From: Actinomycetota bacterium
GTDB lineage: Bacteria > Actinomycetota > Actinomycetes > Propionibacteriales > Propionibacteriaceae
Direction: 5' to 3'
Length of the DNA: 23,282 nucleotides
Assembly (NCBI GenBank): GCA_016213595.1
Contig: JACRAA010000030.1
Location: 1-23,282 of the forward strand
Numbering within the stretch: position 1 is the stretch's first letter; every line of letters begins with the position of its first letter. Below are positions 1-6,617 of the stretch, piece by piece. Below the pieces are notes generated by a model. It saw only the letters and a list, made by a program, of their open reading frames with translations, was not told the DNA's origin and searched no databases. Both the position numbers and the translations under genes were made by a program.

Positions 1-705
1 GCGGACGAGCCGCAGCCCCTCGAGGTCGTCGGAGCTGACGGGCTCCTCGAACCATCTCACCTGCCGTTCGGCGAACTCCTCGGCGAGCGCGAGCGCCTGC
101 TTGCGGCTGTAGGCGCCGTTGGCGTCGACGAACAGCTGCACGTCGGGCCCGACCGCTTCCCGGGCCACGTCCGTACGGTGAGGGTCGCGCCCGGGCTCCG
201 TACCCACCTTCATCTTGACCGCCCTGATCCCCTGCTGCGCCCACCCGGACAGCTGGTCGGCCAGCTCGTCGTCGCTGAAGCTGGTGAACCCGCCGCTGCC
301 GTAGATCGGTACGGAGTCGTGCGTACGTCCGATCAGGTCGGCGACCGACACCCCGATGATCTGGGCCTTGAGGTCCCACAAGGCGATGTCGACCGCCGAG
401 ATCGCCGAGGACACCACACCGGGTCGCCCCTGGTTCCGGATGGCCCGCACCATCGCGGCCCAGGCCTCACCGGTTGCCATCGGGTCTCTGCCGACGACCA
501 CGCCGGTGAGGGTGTCGTGAACGACGCCTGCCGCAGCCGGGGCGGCGTAGGTGTACCCGATGCCCCGGGCAGTCCCCGACTTCGCCTCGACAACGATGAT
601 CGTCGTCGCGCTCCACTCGGCGGTACCGTCCGACTCGCGCGCCTGCGTGGGCACGGTGTACGCGCTCACCTCGACGTTGTCGATCGTCCGGCCGACCTCG
701 TTCAT
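1..705 (-). CDS. Enolase-superfamily (mandelate racemase/muconate lactonizing type) dehydratase, 3' end cut by window
   Basis: I translated 235 codons from an ATG at 703-705 to the window edge; the C-terminal part lies outside. The product has the enolase-superfamily N-terminal capping domain (about residues 5-125, including the SAISAVDIALWDL stretch) followed by the start of the TIM barrel. Visible active-site elements are a KxK motif (K164-M-K166, in AVKMKVG), the first metal ligand in VDAN (D194) and the second in WFEEP (E220). These mark a Mg-dependent enzyme that abstracts the proton alpha to a carboxylate, probably a sugar-acid dehydratase or racemase. The third metal ligand and the catalytic His/Asp dyad are beyond the edge, so the substrate cannot be predicted. 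It starts 27 bp after the stop of the ThDP enzyme gene and is probably co-transcribed with it. An earlier ATG at 740 is followed by an in-frame stop and was not used. Confidence 0.85.
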   Translation of the reverse strand, partial: MNEVGRTIDNVEVSAYTVPTQARESDGTAEWSATTIIVVEAKSGTARGIGYTYAAPAAAGVVHDTLTGVVVGRDPMATGEAWAAMVRAIRNQGRPGVVSSAISAVDIALWDLKAQIIGVSVADLIGRTHDSVPIYGSGGFTSFSDDELADQLSGWAQQGIRAVKMKVGTEPGRDPHRTDVAREAVGPDVQLFVDANGAYSRKQALALAEEFAERQVRWFEEPVSSDDLEGLRLVR

Positions 706-732
706 CGTCCCCGCCTCGCCTCGTGGGACGCG

Positions 733-2544
733 TCACTCATCGTCGCGCCTCAGGGTCCCCCCCATCCGTGCGAACAGCTGCGAGGCCACGGCACGGGCAC
801 TGTTGCTGATGACCTGCCCGGAGTCGGGGTCGCCGTGGAAGACGGAGATCGCAACACTCTTGGCCTGCTCGAAGGTGACGTGCGGCGGCAGCGGCGGGAT
901 GTTCTTGTCGGTGATCACGTCGAGAAGGACTGGGCGCTCCGACGCGAAAGCTTCCCGCCACGCGTCCTCGACCTGCCCCGGGTCCTCGACTCGGATGCCT
1001 GTGAACCCCAGCCCTTCGGCGTACCTCGCGTAGTCCATGTCCTCGACCTGCTGGGCCGTGTCCCAGCGCGGGTTACCGGCCTCCCGCAGCTCCCACGACA
1101 CCTGGTTGAGGTCGCTGTTGTGCAGGACCAGGACGATGAAGGTCTTGTTCGGCCACTCGTGCCAGTGACGCTTGATCGTGATCAGCTCGTTCATGCCGAG
1201 CATCTGGAACGCACCGTCGCCGATGGTGCAGACGACGGGACGGTCGGGGTAGGCGAACTTGCCAGCGACCGCGTACGGCATCGCGCCGAGCATCGTCGCC
1301 AGGCTGCCGGACAGGCTGCCCATCTGGTTGCGGCCGAGCCGGATGTGGTGCCCGTACCAGTCGGCCGTGGTCCCCGCATCCGCGGTGATGATGGCGTCGG
1401 AGGGAAGCTGCTTGTTGAGGTGGTGGAAGACCAGTCGGGGGTTGATGTGATGCCCGTCCACCATGGCGGCGTTCTGGACCATCTTCTCCCAGGTCACCAT
1501 CTCCTTGGCGACCCACTCCTGCCAGCCCAGGTCCTCGGTCTGCCGAAGGAGGGGCAGCAACGCCGTCAGCGTGGCGCGCGCGTCGCCCCAGAGGTTGACC
1601 TCCATCGGGTAGCGGATGCCCAGGTGCGTGGGGCGCAGGTCGACCTGTACGCCGCGGGCCTGTCCGGTCGGCGGGAGGAACTCTGCGTACGGGAAGTTGG
1701 ACCCGACCATCAGCAGCGTGTCGCAGTCCTGCATCTGGTCCCAGCTGGGCTTCGTGCCCAGCAGACCCAGCTGCTGGCTGTGGTACGGGACGTCGCCGGG
1801 CACGACAGCCTTCCCCAGCAGTGCGGTGATGACGCCGGCTCCCAGCCTGTCAGCGACCGCGAGCACCTCGTCGGTTGCACCCATCGCGCCTTGTCCGACG
1901 AGCATCGTGACCTTCTTGCCGGCATTCAGCACGTCGGCGGCCCGCTGCAGCTCATCCATGGGGGGACAGATCCTCGTCGAGGTGTGACCGGCGCCCGAGC
2001 GGGAGACGAAGTGCTTGACGCTCGGCTTCTCCATCTCCAGGTCCTGCACGTCGGCCGGCAGGATGACGACGCACGGCTGCCGGGAGGTCTCGGCGACCCT
2101 GATCGCCTTGTCGAGGACAAGCTGCGCCTGCATGGGCGTGGTGACCGTCTTCACGAACTCCGCCACGTCCCCGAACAGCCGCTCCATGTTGAGCTCCTGC
2201 TGGAAGTCGCTGCCCATCGCGACGCGGGCCTGCTGGCCGACGATCGCCACGACCGGCTGGTTGTCGCCGCGCGCGTCGTACAGCCCGTTCATCAGGTGCA
2301 CCGCCCCCGGCCCTGACGTCGCGATGCACACTCCCACCTCGCCGGTGAACTTCGCGTGTGCCGTCGCCATCAGCGCGGCCAGCTCCTCATGCGTGGGGCG
2401 GATGTAGCGGAAGTCCTTCTTCGCCTCCTCCGCACGCCCCAGGGCACCGTCGAGACCACCGATGCCGTCGCCCGGGAACCCGTAGAAGCGGTGGAGGTCC
2501 CACTCGATCAGCCGGTCCACGACGAAGTCACTGACGGTGTACAT
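733..2544 (-). CDS. Thiamine diphosphate-requiring enzyme, pyruvate oxidase/acetolactate synthase-like
   Basis: The 603-residue product has the three-domain layout of the PoxB/acetolactate synthase family. The N-terminal PYR domain carries the catalytic Glu in THEE (E53) and the ATSGPGAVHLMNGLYDA segment. A central domain of about residues 190-340 follows. The C-terminal PP domain carries the ThDP/Mg motif GDG (442-444), with the matching Asn about 30 residues later in LHNSDLN. Members decarboxylate pyruvate or another 2-oxoacid, and some pass electrons to quinone or oxygen. I cannot tell which reaction this one performs. The ATG at 2544 was chosen because an AGAGGAG ribosome site lies about 5-7 bp upstream; an in-frame ATG 11 codons earlier lacks one. 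The dehydratase gene follows after 27 bp, suggesting a two-step pathway in which a dehydrated sugar acid or its keto product is processed. I see no truncation. Confidence 0.88.
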   Translation of the reverse strand: MYTVSDFVVDRLIEWDLHRFYGFPGDGIGGLDGALGRAEEAKKDFRYIRPTHEELAALMATAHAKFTGEVGVCIATSGPGAVHLMNGLYDARGDNQPVVAIVGQQARVAMGSDFQQELNMERLFGDVAEFVKTVTTPMQAQLVLDKAIRVAETSRQPCVVILPADVQDLEMEKPSVKHFVSRSGAGHTSTRICPPMDELQRAADVLNAGKKVTMLVGQGAMGATDEVLAVADRLGAGVITALLGKAVVPGDVPYHSQQLGLLGTKPSWDQMQDCDTLLMVGSNFPYAEFLPPTGQARGVQVDLRPTHLGIRYPMEVNLWGDARATLTALLPLLRQTEDLGWQEWVAKEMVTWEKMVQNAAMVDGHHINPRLVFHHLNKQLPSDAIITADAGTTADWYGHHIRLGRNQMGSLSGSLATMLGAMPYAVAGKFAYPDRPVVCTIGDGAFQMLGMNELITIKRHWHEWPNKTFIVLVLHNSDLNQVSWELREAGNPRWDTAQQVEDMDYARYAEGLGFTGIRVEDPGQVEDAWREAFASERPVLLDVITDKNIPPLPPHVTFEQAKSVAISVFHGDPDSGQVISNSARAVASQLFARMGGTLRRDDE

Positions 2545-2775
2545 GCGATCTCCTCTGGGGGCAGCCGGGGCGATCACTGCTCGGCACGAACGACGCGGTC
2601 CCGCCCCTGGATCGCGGTGGGGCCGGATCCGAACGCCCCACGCCGAGGGGCACTTCCAGGGCCCCAGCGTCTGGGCACAGGCCCAACGAAGACCACATAC
2701 CCACCGATCGCGATCACACTCGGGCGACCCGAGATCCGATATCGAGATCGGTCATCGATGCCCGGTAGCGCCCGG
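2545..2775. promoter_or_regulatory. Intergenic region upstream of the ThDP enzyme, with two small inverted repeats
   Basis: This non-coding gap of 231 bp separates two minus-strand genes. It contains a hairpin CTCGGG-CGA-CCCGAG (2719-2733) and an inverted repeat CCGAT-ATCGAG-ATCGG (2736-2751). Either could be the terminator of the NIPSNAP gene (2776) or an operator for the ThDP/dehydratase operon. No T-tract follows the hairpin on either strand. I could not identify a convincing -10/-35 pair. Confidence 0.35.
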
Positions 2776-3102
2776 TCAGCTGAGCGGAGAGAAGTCCGTC
2801 GGCTCGAGGAGCGAGGAGGTCACCGACCGGACGACCGGTCCGTCCTTCTCCGACTCGGCTTTGACCGCGTGCCACTGCGGGTCCGCCCTGAACGCCTTCC
2901 AGGACTCCGCCGCCGCCCGCGGGTCGTCGTGTGCGAGCAGGTACACGAGCGTGCCCGGGTCCTTGGCCACGACCCAGTAGCCGATGCTCGTCATGCCGTG
3001 GCGTGCGAAGAGAGCCATCGTGTGGTGCCGGAAGCGGTCGAGCAGGACGTCCATGCGCCCAGGCTCCGTCACGTACGTCCGCAACTCGTAGATCCGCGCC
3101 AT
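2776..3102 (-). CDS. NIPSNAP family protein
   Basis: The 108-residue product has the ferredoxin-like dimeric alpha/beta barrel pattern of NIPSNAP proteins. It opens with IYELRTYVTEPGR, then LLDRFRHHTMALFARHGM, then GYWVV and the closing LVYLLAHDD, AAESWKAFRADPQW segment typical of the family. The length matches the bacterial single-domain form. The biochemical role of bacterial NIPSNAPs is poorly defined; they often sit beside oxidoreductase or catabolic genes. The ATG at 3102 has an AGGGTG sequence 6 bp upstream; an in-frame GTG three codons earlier is less likely. It lies 231 bp upstream of the ThDP enzyme in the same direction and is divergent from the ammonium transporter, so it may be its own transcription unit. 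Confidence 0.82.
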   Translation of the reverse strand: MARIYELRTYVTEPGRMDVLLDRFRHHTMALFARHGMTSIGYWVVAKDPGTLVYLLAHDDPRAAAESWKAFRADPQWHAVKAESEKDGPVVRSVTSSLLEPTDFSPLS

Positions 3103-3290
3103 GCCGTTCACCCTAGCGGCGCGGCTGTGCCTGCTCCCCGGAGGTCGAGAGCTCGCCCGGCGCGAGGCCAAAGGTGGCAGGCGTCGGCCGCGGATGCCGT
3201 CGGTGACCAGCGTCGTCTCCGCCTCATGGCGGCGCTCAGCAGCCTGCGGATCCGGCGGCGGGCGGAGGCCAGCGGTGGCGCAACGCGATC
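3103..3290. other. Non-coding divergent spacer
   Basis: This GC-rich stretch lies between the NIPSNAP start and the amt operator. It has a small hairpin CCGCC-TCAT-GGCGG (3219-3232). I see no gene or clear promoter in it. Open frames crossing it lack homology signals and a ribosome site. Confidence 0.4.
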
Positions 3291-3338
3291 GTAACCTGAC
3301 GCGTAAGGGCCCGTAACAAGGCGAAACAAGGCCGAAAC
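3291..3338 (+). promoter_or_regulatory. Candidate GlnR operator/promoter region of amt-glnK
   Basis: Repeated half-sites run toward the transporter start: GTAAC at 3291-3295, GTAAG at 3303-3307, GTAAC at 3313-3317, GAAAC at 3323-3327 and GAAAC at 3334-3338. The two GTAAC copies are exactly 22 bp apart, and neighbouring half-sites are 10-12 bp apart, about one helical turn. The actinobacterial GlnR consensus is gTnAc-n6-GaAAc repeated, and amt-glnK operons are classical GlnR targets. One spacing is n5 where n6 is expected, so this is a good but imperfect match. Confidence 0.55.
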
Positions 3339-3360
3339 AGAGGCCCGCGAGTCTGCTCCG

Positions 3361-4710
3361 GTGGTTCTCCAGATCAACAGCGGCGACACGGCCTGGCTCC
3401 TGACCAGCGCTGCCCTCGTGCTCCTCATGACACCCGGGCTGGCGTTCTTCTACGGAGGCATGGTCCGCTCCAAGGGTGTCCTCAACATGATGATGATGAG
3501 CTTCATCAGCATCGGCACCGTGGGCGTCTCGTGGGCTGTGGTCGGGTACAGCGAAGCCTTCGGCAACTCGGTGCACGGGGTGATCGGCAACCCGTTCCAG
3601 TTCGCCTTCCTCGACTCGTTGGTGTCCGGTGACCCGAGCGTCGGCACGGTGCCGGCGCTGGCCTTCGCCGCGTTCCAGGGCTGCTTCGCCATCATCGCCG
3701 TCGCGCTGCTGTCGGGAGCGATCGCCGAGCGCGTGTCCTTCCGCGCCTGGATCTGGCTCTCGGTGCTGTGGCTGGTCCTCGTGTACGCGCCGCTGGCGCA
3801 CTGGGTCTTCGCCTCCGACGGCCTCACCGCCGCCAGCGGAGGCTGGATCGTGAACAGGCTGCACGCCGTGGACCTGGCGGGCGGTACGGCCATCGAGGTC
3901 GCCTGCGGCGCCGCCGGCCTCGCGCTGGCGATCGTTCTCGGGCCACGCGTCGGGTTCGGTTCGACCCCCATGCGGCCGCACAACATGACCCTGGTCATGC
4001 TGGGTGCGGGCCTGCTGTGGTTCGGCTGGTTCGGCTTCAACTCGGGGTCCGCCCTCGCCTCGGGCACCTGGGCGGCGCTGATCTGGGTCAACACACTGCT
4101 GTCGCCCTGCGCGGCGATGCTCGCATGGCTGGTCCTCGAGAAGCGGCGCGACGGCCATCCCACCTCACTCGGCGCGGCCTCCGGCATCGTCGCCGGCCTC
4201 GTCGCCATCACCCCCTCCGGAGGGTCCGTCTCGCCGCTCGGTGCCCTCCTGATCGGCGCACTCGCCGGTGCGGTCTGCGCGTGGGCCGTCAGCTGGAAGT
4301 ACGTGCTCGGCTTCGACGACTCCCTCGACCTCGTGGGCGTCCACCTCGTCGGTGGCGTCATCGGTACGTTGGGGGTGGGTCTGCTCGCCGACCCCCGTAC
4401 CGCCAGCAAGGTCGCCGGCCTGTTCTACGGCGGCGGCGTCCACCAGCTCTGGCGACAGCTCGTGGCTGTCCTGGCCGTCGGCGCGTTCTCCTTCGGGATG
4501 ACCTGGCTCATCGCGACGGCACTGTCCCGTACGGTCGGCCTGCGGGTGCCCATGCAGGCCGAGGTGTCCGGTGTCGACCTGGCCGAGCACTCAGAGGTGG
4601 GGTACGACCTGACGCCGGTCCAGCATTCGACGTACCGCCGGGTTCGTCATACGCTCCTGCTGGACCCGGCACAGCTGCCGGCGTCCTCCCCTCAGGAGAC
4701 GCGTACATGA
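3361..4710 (+). CDS. amt: Ammonium transporter (Amt/Mep/Rh family) with Glu at the first twin-His position
   Basis: The 449-residue membrane protein conducts ammonium into the cell. Family signatures are present: GLAFFYGGMVRSKG near residue 30, FAAFQGCFA with the Phe-gate residue (F109), the conserved D171 in VDLAGG, GWFGFNSGSA (about 222-231), and the second pore histidine in GVHLVGG (H328). The segment that normally reads GGTVVHI reads GGTAIEV, so the first pore His (E. coli H168) is Glu (E179). This variant is known from fungal Mep1/Mep3-type proteins. The E. coli W148 position appears to be Phe (F150). The GTG start at 3361 fits the usual N-terminus, but no Shine-Dalgarno is visible. Its TGA overlaps the P-II start (ATGA, 4707-4710), so the two are translationally coupled. 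A GlnR-like operator lies just upstream. Confidence 0.93.
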   Translation: MVLQINSGDTAWLLTSAALVLLMTPGLAFFYGGMVRSKGVLNMMMMSFISIGTVGVSWAVVGYSEAFGNSVHGVIGNPFQFAFLDSLVSGDPSVGTVPALAFAAFQGCFAIIAVALLSGAIAERVSFRAWIWLSVLWLVLVYAPLAHWVFASDGLTAASGGWIVNRLHAVDLAGGTAIEVACGAAGLALAIVLGPRVGFGSTPMRPHNMTLVMLGAGLLWFGWFGFNSGSALASGTWAALIWVNTLLSPCAAMLAWLVLEKRRDGHPTSLGAASGIVAGLVAITPSGGSVSPLGALLIGALAGAVCAWAVSWKYVLGFDDSLDLVGVHLVGGVIGTLGVGLLADPRTASKVAGLFYGGGVHQLWRQLVAVLAVGAFSFGMTWLIATALSRTVGLRVPMQAEVSGVDLAEHSEVGYDLTPVQHSTYRRVRHTLLLDPAQLPASSPQETRT

Positions 4711-5045
4711 AGCTCGTGACCGCCATCGTCCAGCCCGAGAAGCTGGAGGATGTCCAGCGTGCCCTCGTCGGGCACGGAGTGTCCGGCATCACCATCACCG
4801 AGGTGTCGGGCTACGGGCGCCAGCGCGGTCACGTCGAGGTCTACCGCGGCGCCGAGTTCACGATCGACTTCATCTTCAAGGTCAAGATCGAGGTGCTGGT
4901 GGACGACTCGGCGTGCGACGCTCTGGTGGGCGTGATCGCCGACTCCTGCCGTACGGGCACCGTCGGTGACGGCAAGATCTGGGTGGTCGACGTCGACTCC
5001 GTGGTCCGGGTGCGTACCGGCGAGCGGGACCACGCCGCGATCTGA
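4707..5045 (+). CDS. glnK: P-II nitrogen regulatory protein, T-loop Tyr51 replaced by Phe
   Basis: The 112-residue product is a full-length P-II signal protein. It binds ATP/ADP and 2-oxoglutarate, and GlnK-type members plug the Amt channel. Conserved elements are the GYGRQRGH T-loop base (Q39), VEVYRGAE with Y46, K58, the B-loop TGTVGDGKI, and the C-terminal RTGERDHAAI. Aligned without gaps to E. coli GlnB, residue 51, the tyrosine that is uridylylated or adenylylated, is Phe here (TTC at 4857-4859). GlnD- or GlnE-type modification at this site should therefore be impossible. The gene overlaps amt by 4 bp. The glnD that often follows glnK in Actinobacteria is absent; an unrelated convergent gene comes next. 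The protein probably gates the neighbouring transporter through ligand binding alone. Confidence 0.94.
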   Translation: MKLVTAIVQPEKLEDVQRALVGHGVSGITITEVSGYGRQRGHVEVYRGAEFTIDFIFKVKIEVLVDDSACDALVGVIADSCRTGTVGDGKIWVVDVDSVVRVRTGERDHAAI

Positions 5046-5069
5046 CGCAGCCGTCCTGTCGTCGTCCTG

Positions 5070-5085
5070 CAGGCCGTCAGGCCTG
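5070..5085. terminator. Hairpin between convergent glnK and kdgK
   Basis: A perfect 6-bp stem CAGGCC-GTCA-GGCCTG lies 24 bp after the glnK stop and spans the kdgK stop codon. Its position between converging operons suggests a bidirectional terminator. No U-tract follows, which is common in high-GC Actinobacteria. Confidence 0.5.
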
Positions 5086-5991
5086 TCCGCTCGCTCCCCC
5101 GGCCCGCGCAGACTCGTGCTCGGCGGAGAGCTCCGCGCGCGTGGGCAGGCCCTCCCAGTCCCCGGGTGACGCGACGCAACGGCCCGCCACCCAGACTCCC
5201 CGACGCAGCGCGTCCAGCGGCGTCAGGCCGTCCAGCAGCCCCGACAGCAGGCCGGCGCACAGGGCGTCCCCTGCGCCGATGACATCGACGACCGGCACCG
5301 CGGCGGCGGGGACGTCCACGCTCCCCTCACGGCTGACCAGCGTCGCTCCCGCGCTCCCCCGCTTCACCACGGTGAGTGGGATGTCCGGGTCGTCGACGAG
5401 GTCCACCTCGTCGTCGGAGGCCACGAGCAGGTCCACGAGACCCCGTACCGAGACGAGGGCGTGGGCAGCCTCCGCGCGGGACCACAGCGCCGGACGGTGG
5501 TTCACGTCCAGGCAGACCGGGATGGACCGCCTCTTCGCCTCCCGTGCCAGCTCGACCCAGGCGAGGCGTGCGGAGTCGGACAGCGCCGGCGTGATGCCGC
5601 TGAGGTGCACCCACGAGACGTCCGACTCGAGGGCAGCCACGGCGTCCGCCTGGGTCAGGCGCGAACCCGCGGCGCCTCGCCGCAGGTACGTCACCCTGCG
5701 CGCGTGGTCCGAGGGGTCGACGAGCACCATCGCGCCGGCCGACGCATCGGGGACCCTTCGGACGAAGCGGGTCTCGACTCCCTCAGCCTCCAGCGTGTCG
5801 GTCACCCACGTGCCGAGGTCGTCGTCGCTGACGCAGCCGACCCAGGCCGGCCGGTGACCCAGCCGGGCCAGTCCGACGGCGACGTTGGCCTCCGCGCCGG
5901 CGACGTGTGCCTCGGCGTGCCAGGTCCCGCTGAGCGGTCCGGCGGTACGGAACGACACCAGCGCCTCACCGAGCGTGAGGACGTCCGTCAT
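5077..5991 (-). CDS. kdgK: PfkB-family sugar kinase, probably 2-keto-3-deoxy-galactonate/gluconate kinase
   Basis: The 304-residue ribokinase-fold enzyme starts with TLGEALVSF and has the substrate-lid region AGAEANVAVGLARLG (31-45). The C-terminal signature is DVIGAGDALCAG, with the catalytic base at D242 and the anion-hole G239-A-G. It probably phosphorylates 2-keto-3-deoxy-D-galactonate or -gluconate to the 6-phospho form, the substrate of the aldolase encoded just upstream. The assignment rests mainly on the operon, because PfkB kinases are hard to tell apart by sequence. The ATG overlaps the aldolase stop (ATGA, 5988-5991) and has a CAGGAG ribosome site 5 bp upstream. It is the last gene of the minus-strand sugar-acid operon and ends in a hairpin shared with glnK. 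Confidence 0.87.
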   Translation of the reverse strand: MTDVLTLGEALVSFRTAGPLSGTWHAEAHVAGAEANVAVGLARLGHRPAWVGCVSDDDLGTWVTDTLEAEGVETRFVRRVPDASAGAMVLVDPSDHARRVTYLRRGAAGSRLTQADAVAALESDVSWVHLSGITPALSDSARLAWVELAREAKRRSIPVCLDVNHRPALWSRAEAAHALVSVRGLVDLLVASDDEVDLVDDPDIPLTVVKRGSAGATLVSREGSVDVPAAAVPVVDVIGAGDALCAGLLSGLLDGLTPLDALRRGVWVAGRCVASPGDWEGLPTRAELSAEHESARAGGASGQA

Positions 5992-6617
5992 CGCAGCTCC
6001 TGAGCCACCGCCGCGAACGCCGCGGCCCGTCGTCGCAACGCGACGAGATCTCCGCCCGAGGCGGCGTCTCCCACCAAGGGCGAGCCGACGCCGACCGCCA
6101 CAGCCCCTGCGGCGAGGTACGCCCTCGCCTCGTCCAGGCCCACACCGCCCACCGGTACGAACGCCACGTCGGGCATCGGCTGGCGCAGGGCTGACAGGTA
6201 CGCCGGCCCGCCCGTCGAGGCGGGGAACAGCTTGACAGCTTCCGCGCCAAGGTCCAGCGCGGCGTACACCTCGGTGGAGGTGAAGACTCCGGGCGCCGTC
6301 GGCAGCCCCAGGGCAATGGCCCGCTTGATCCCTGTCGTGATGCCGGGGCTCACGGCGAACTGAGCGCCCGCCTCCGCCACGGCCTCAGCCTCGGCGTACG
6401 TCACGACCGTTCCGGCACCGACCAGGCATCCCTCCGGCGCGGCGAGCGCAAGCCGCTCGATGACCCGGACCGCGCCCGGCGTCGTGAGGGAGACCTCGAC
6501 CAGGCCGATGCCTTCCTCGAACAGCGCCAGGGCCGCCGCTTCGGCCGCCTCGGCAGACGAGCCCCGGACGATCCCCATCACCCTGTACCTGGCCAGGGCC
6601 TCGACCAGACTCACCAT
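5988..6617 (-). CDS. dgoA: Bifunctional-type KDPG/KDPGal aldolase
   Basis: The 209-residue class I aldolase cleaves 2-keto-3-deoxy-6-phospho-sugar acids to pyruvate and glyceraldehyde 3-phosphate. The Schiff-base lysine is in AVKLFPA (K129), the general acid/base Glu in VEVSL (E41), and the phosphate-binding end in VPVGGVGLDEA. The length equals that of E. coli Eda and DgoA. The Arg that follows the catalytic Glu in Eda (EVTLRT) is Thr here (EVSLTT), so C4 stereospecificity cannot be read from Eda. The dgoD-type neighbour argues for KDPGal, and the gene symbol follows that inference. The ATG at 6617 has GGAGGG 8 bp upstream and overlaps the dehydratase stop by 7 bp. The downstream overlap with the kinase completes a tightly coupled trio. 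Confidence 0.9.
   Translation of the reverse strand: MVSLVEALARYRVMGIVRGSSAEAAEAAALALFEEGIGLVEVSLTTPGAVRVIERLALAAPEGCLVGAGTVVTYAEAEAVAEAGAQFAVSPGITTGIKRAIALGLPTAPGVFTSTEVYAALDLGAEAVKLFPASTGGPAYLSALRQPMPDVAFVPVGGVGLDEARAYLAAGAVAVGVGSPLVGDAASGGDLVALRRRAAAFAAVAQELR

Noticed and set aside
178..2316. Long plus-strand open frame opposite the ThDP enzyme and dehydratase
   Set aside because: Composition is Arg/Asp/His/Val-rich as expected of an antisense frame in high-GC coding DNA. There are no domains, while the minus strand encodes clear enzymes.
2545..2577. Eleven-codon upstream start for the ThDP enzyme
   Set aside because: The downstream ATG has a strong AGAGGAG site and gives the usual family N-terminus.
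3450..4409. Minus-strand open frame opposite amt
   Set aside because: It is a shadow of a strongly conserved membrane protein; the many Pro/Ser/Thr and Ala residues arise from antisense hydrophobic codons.
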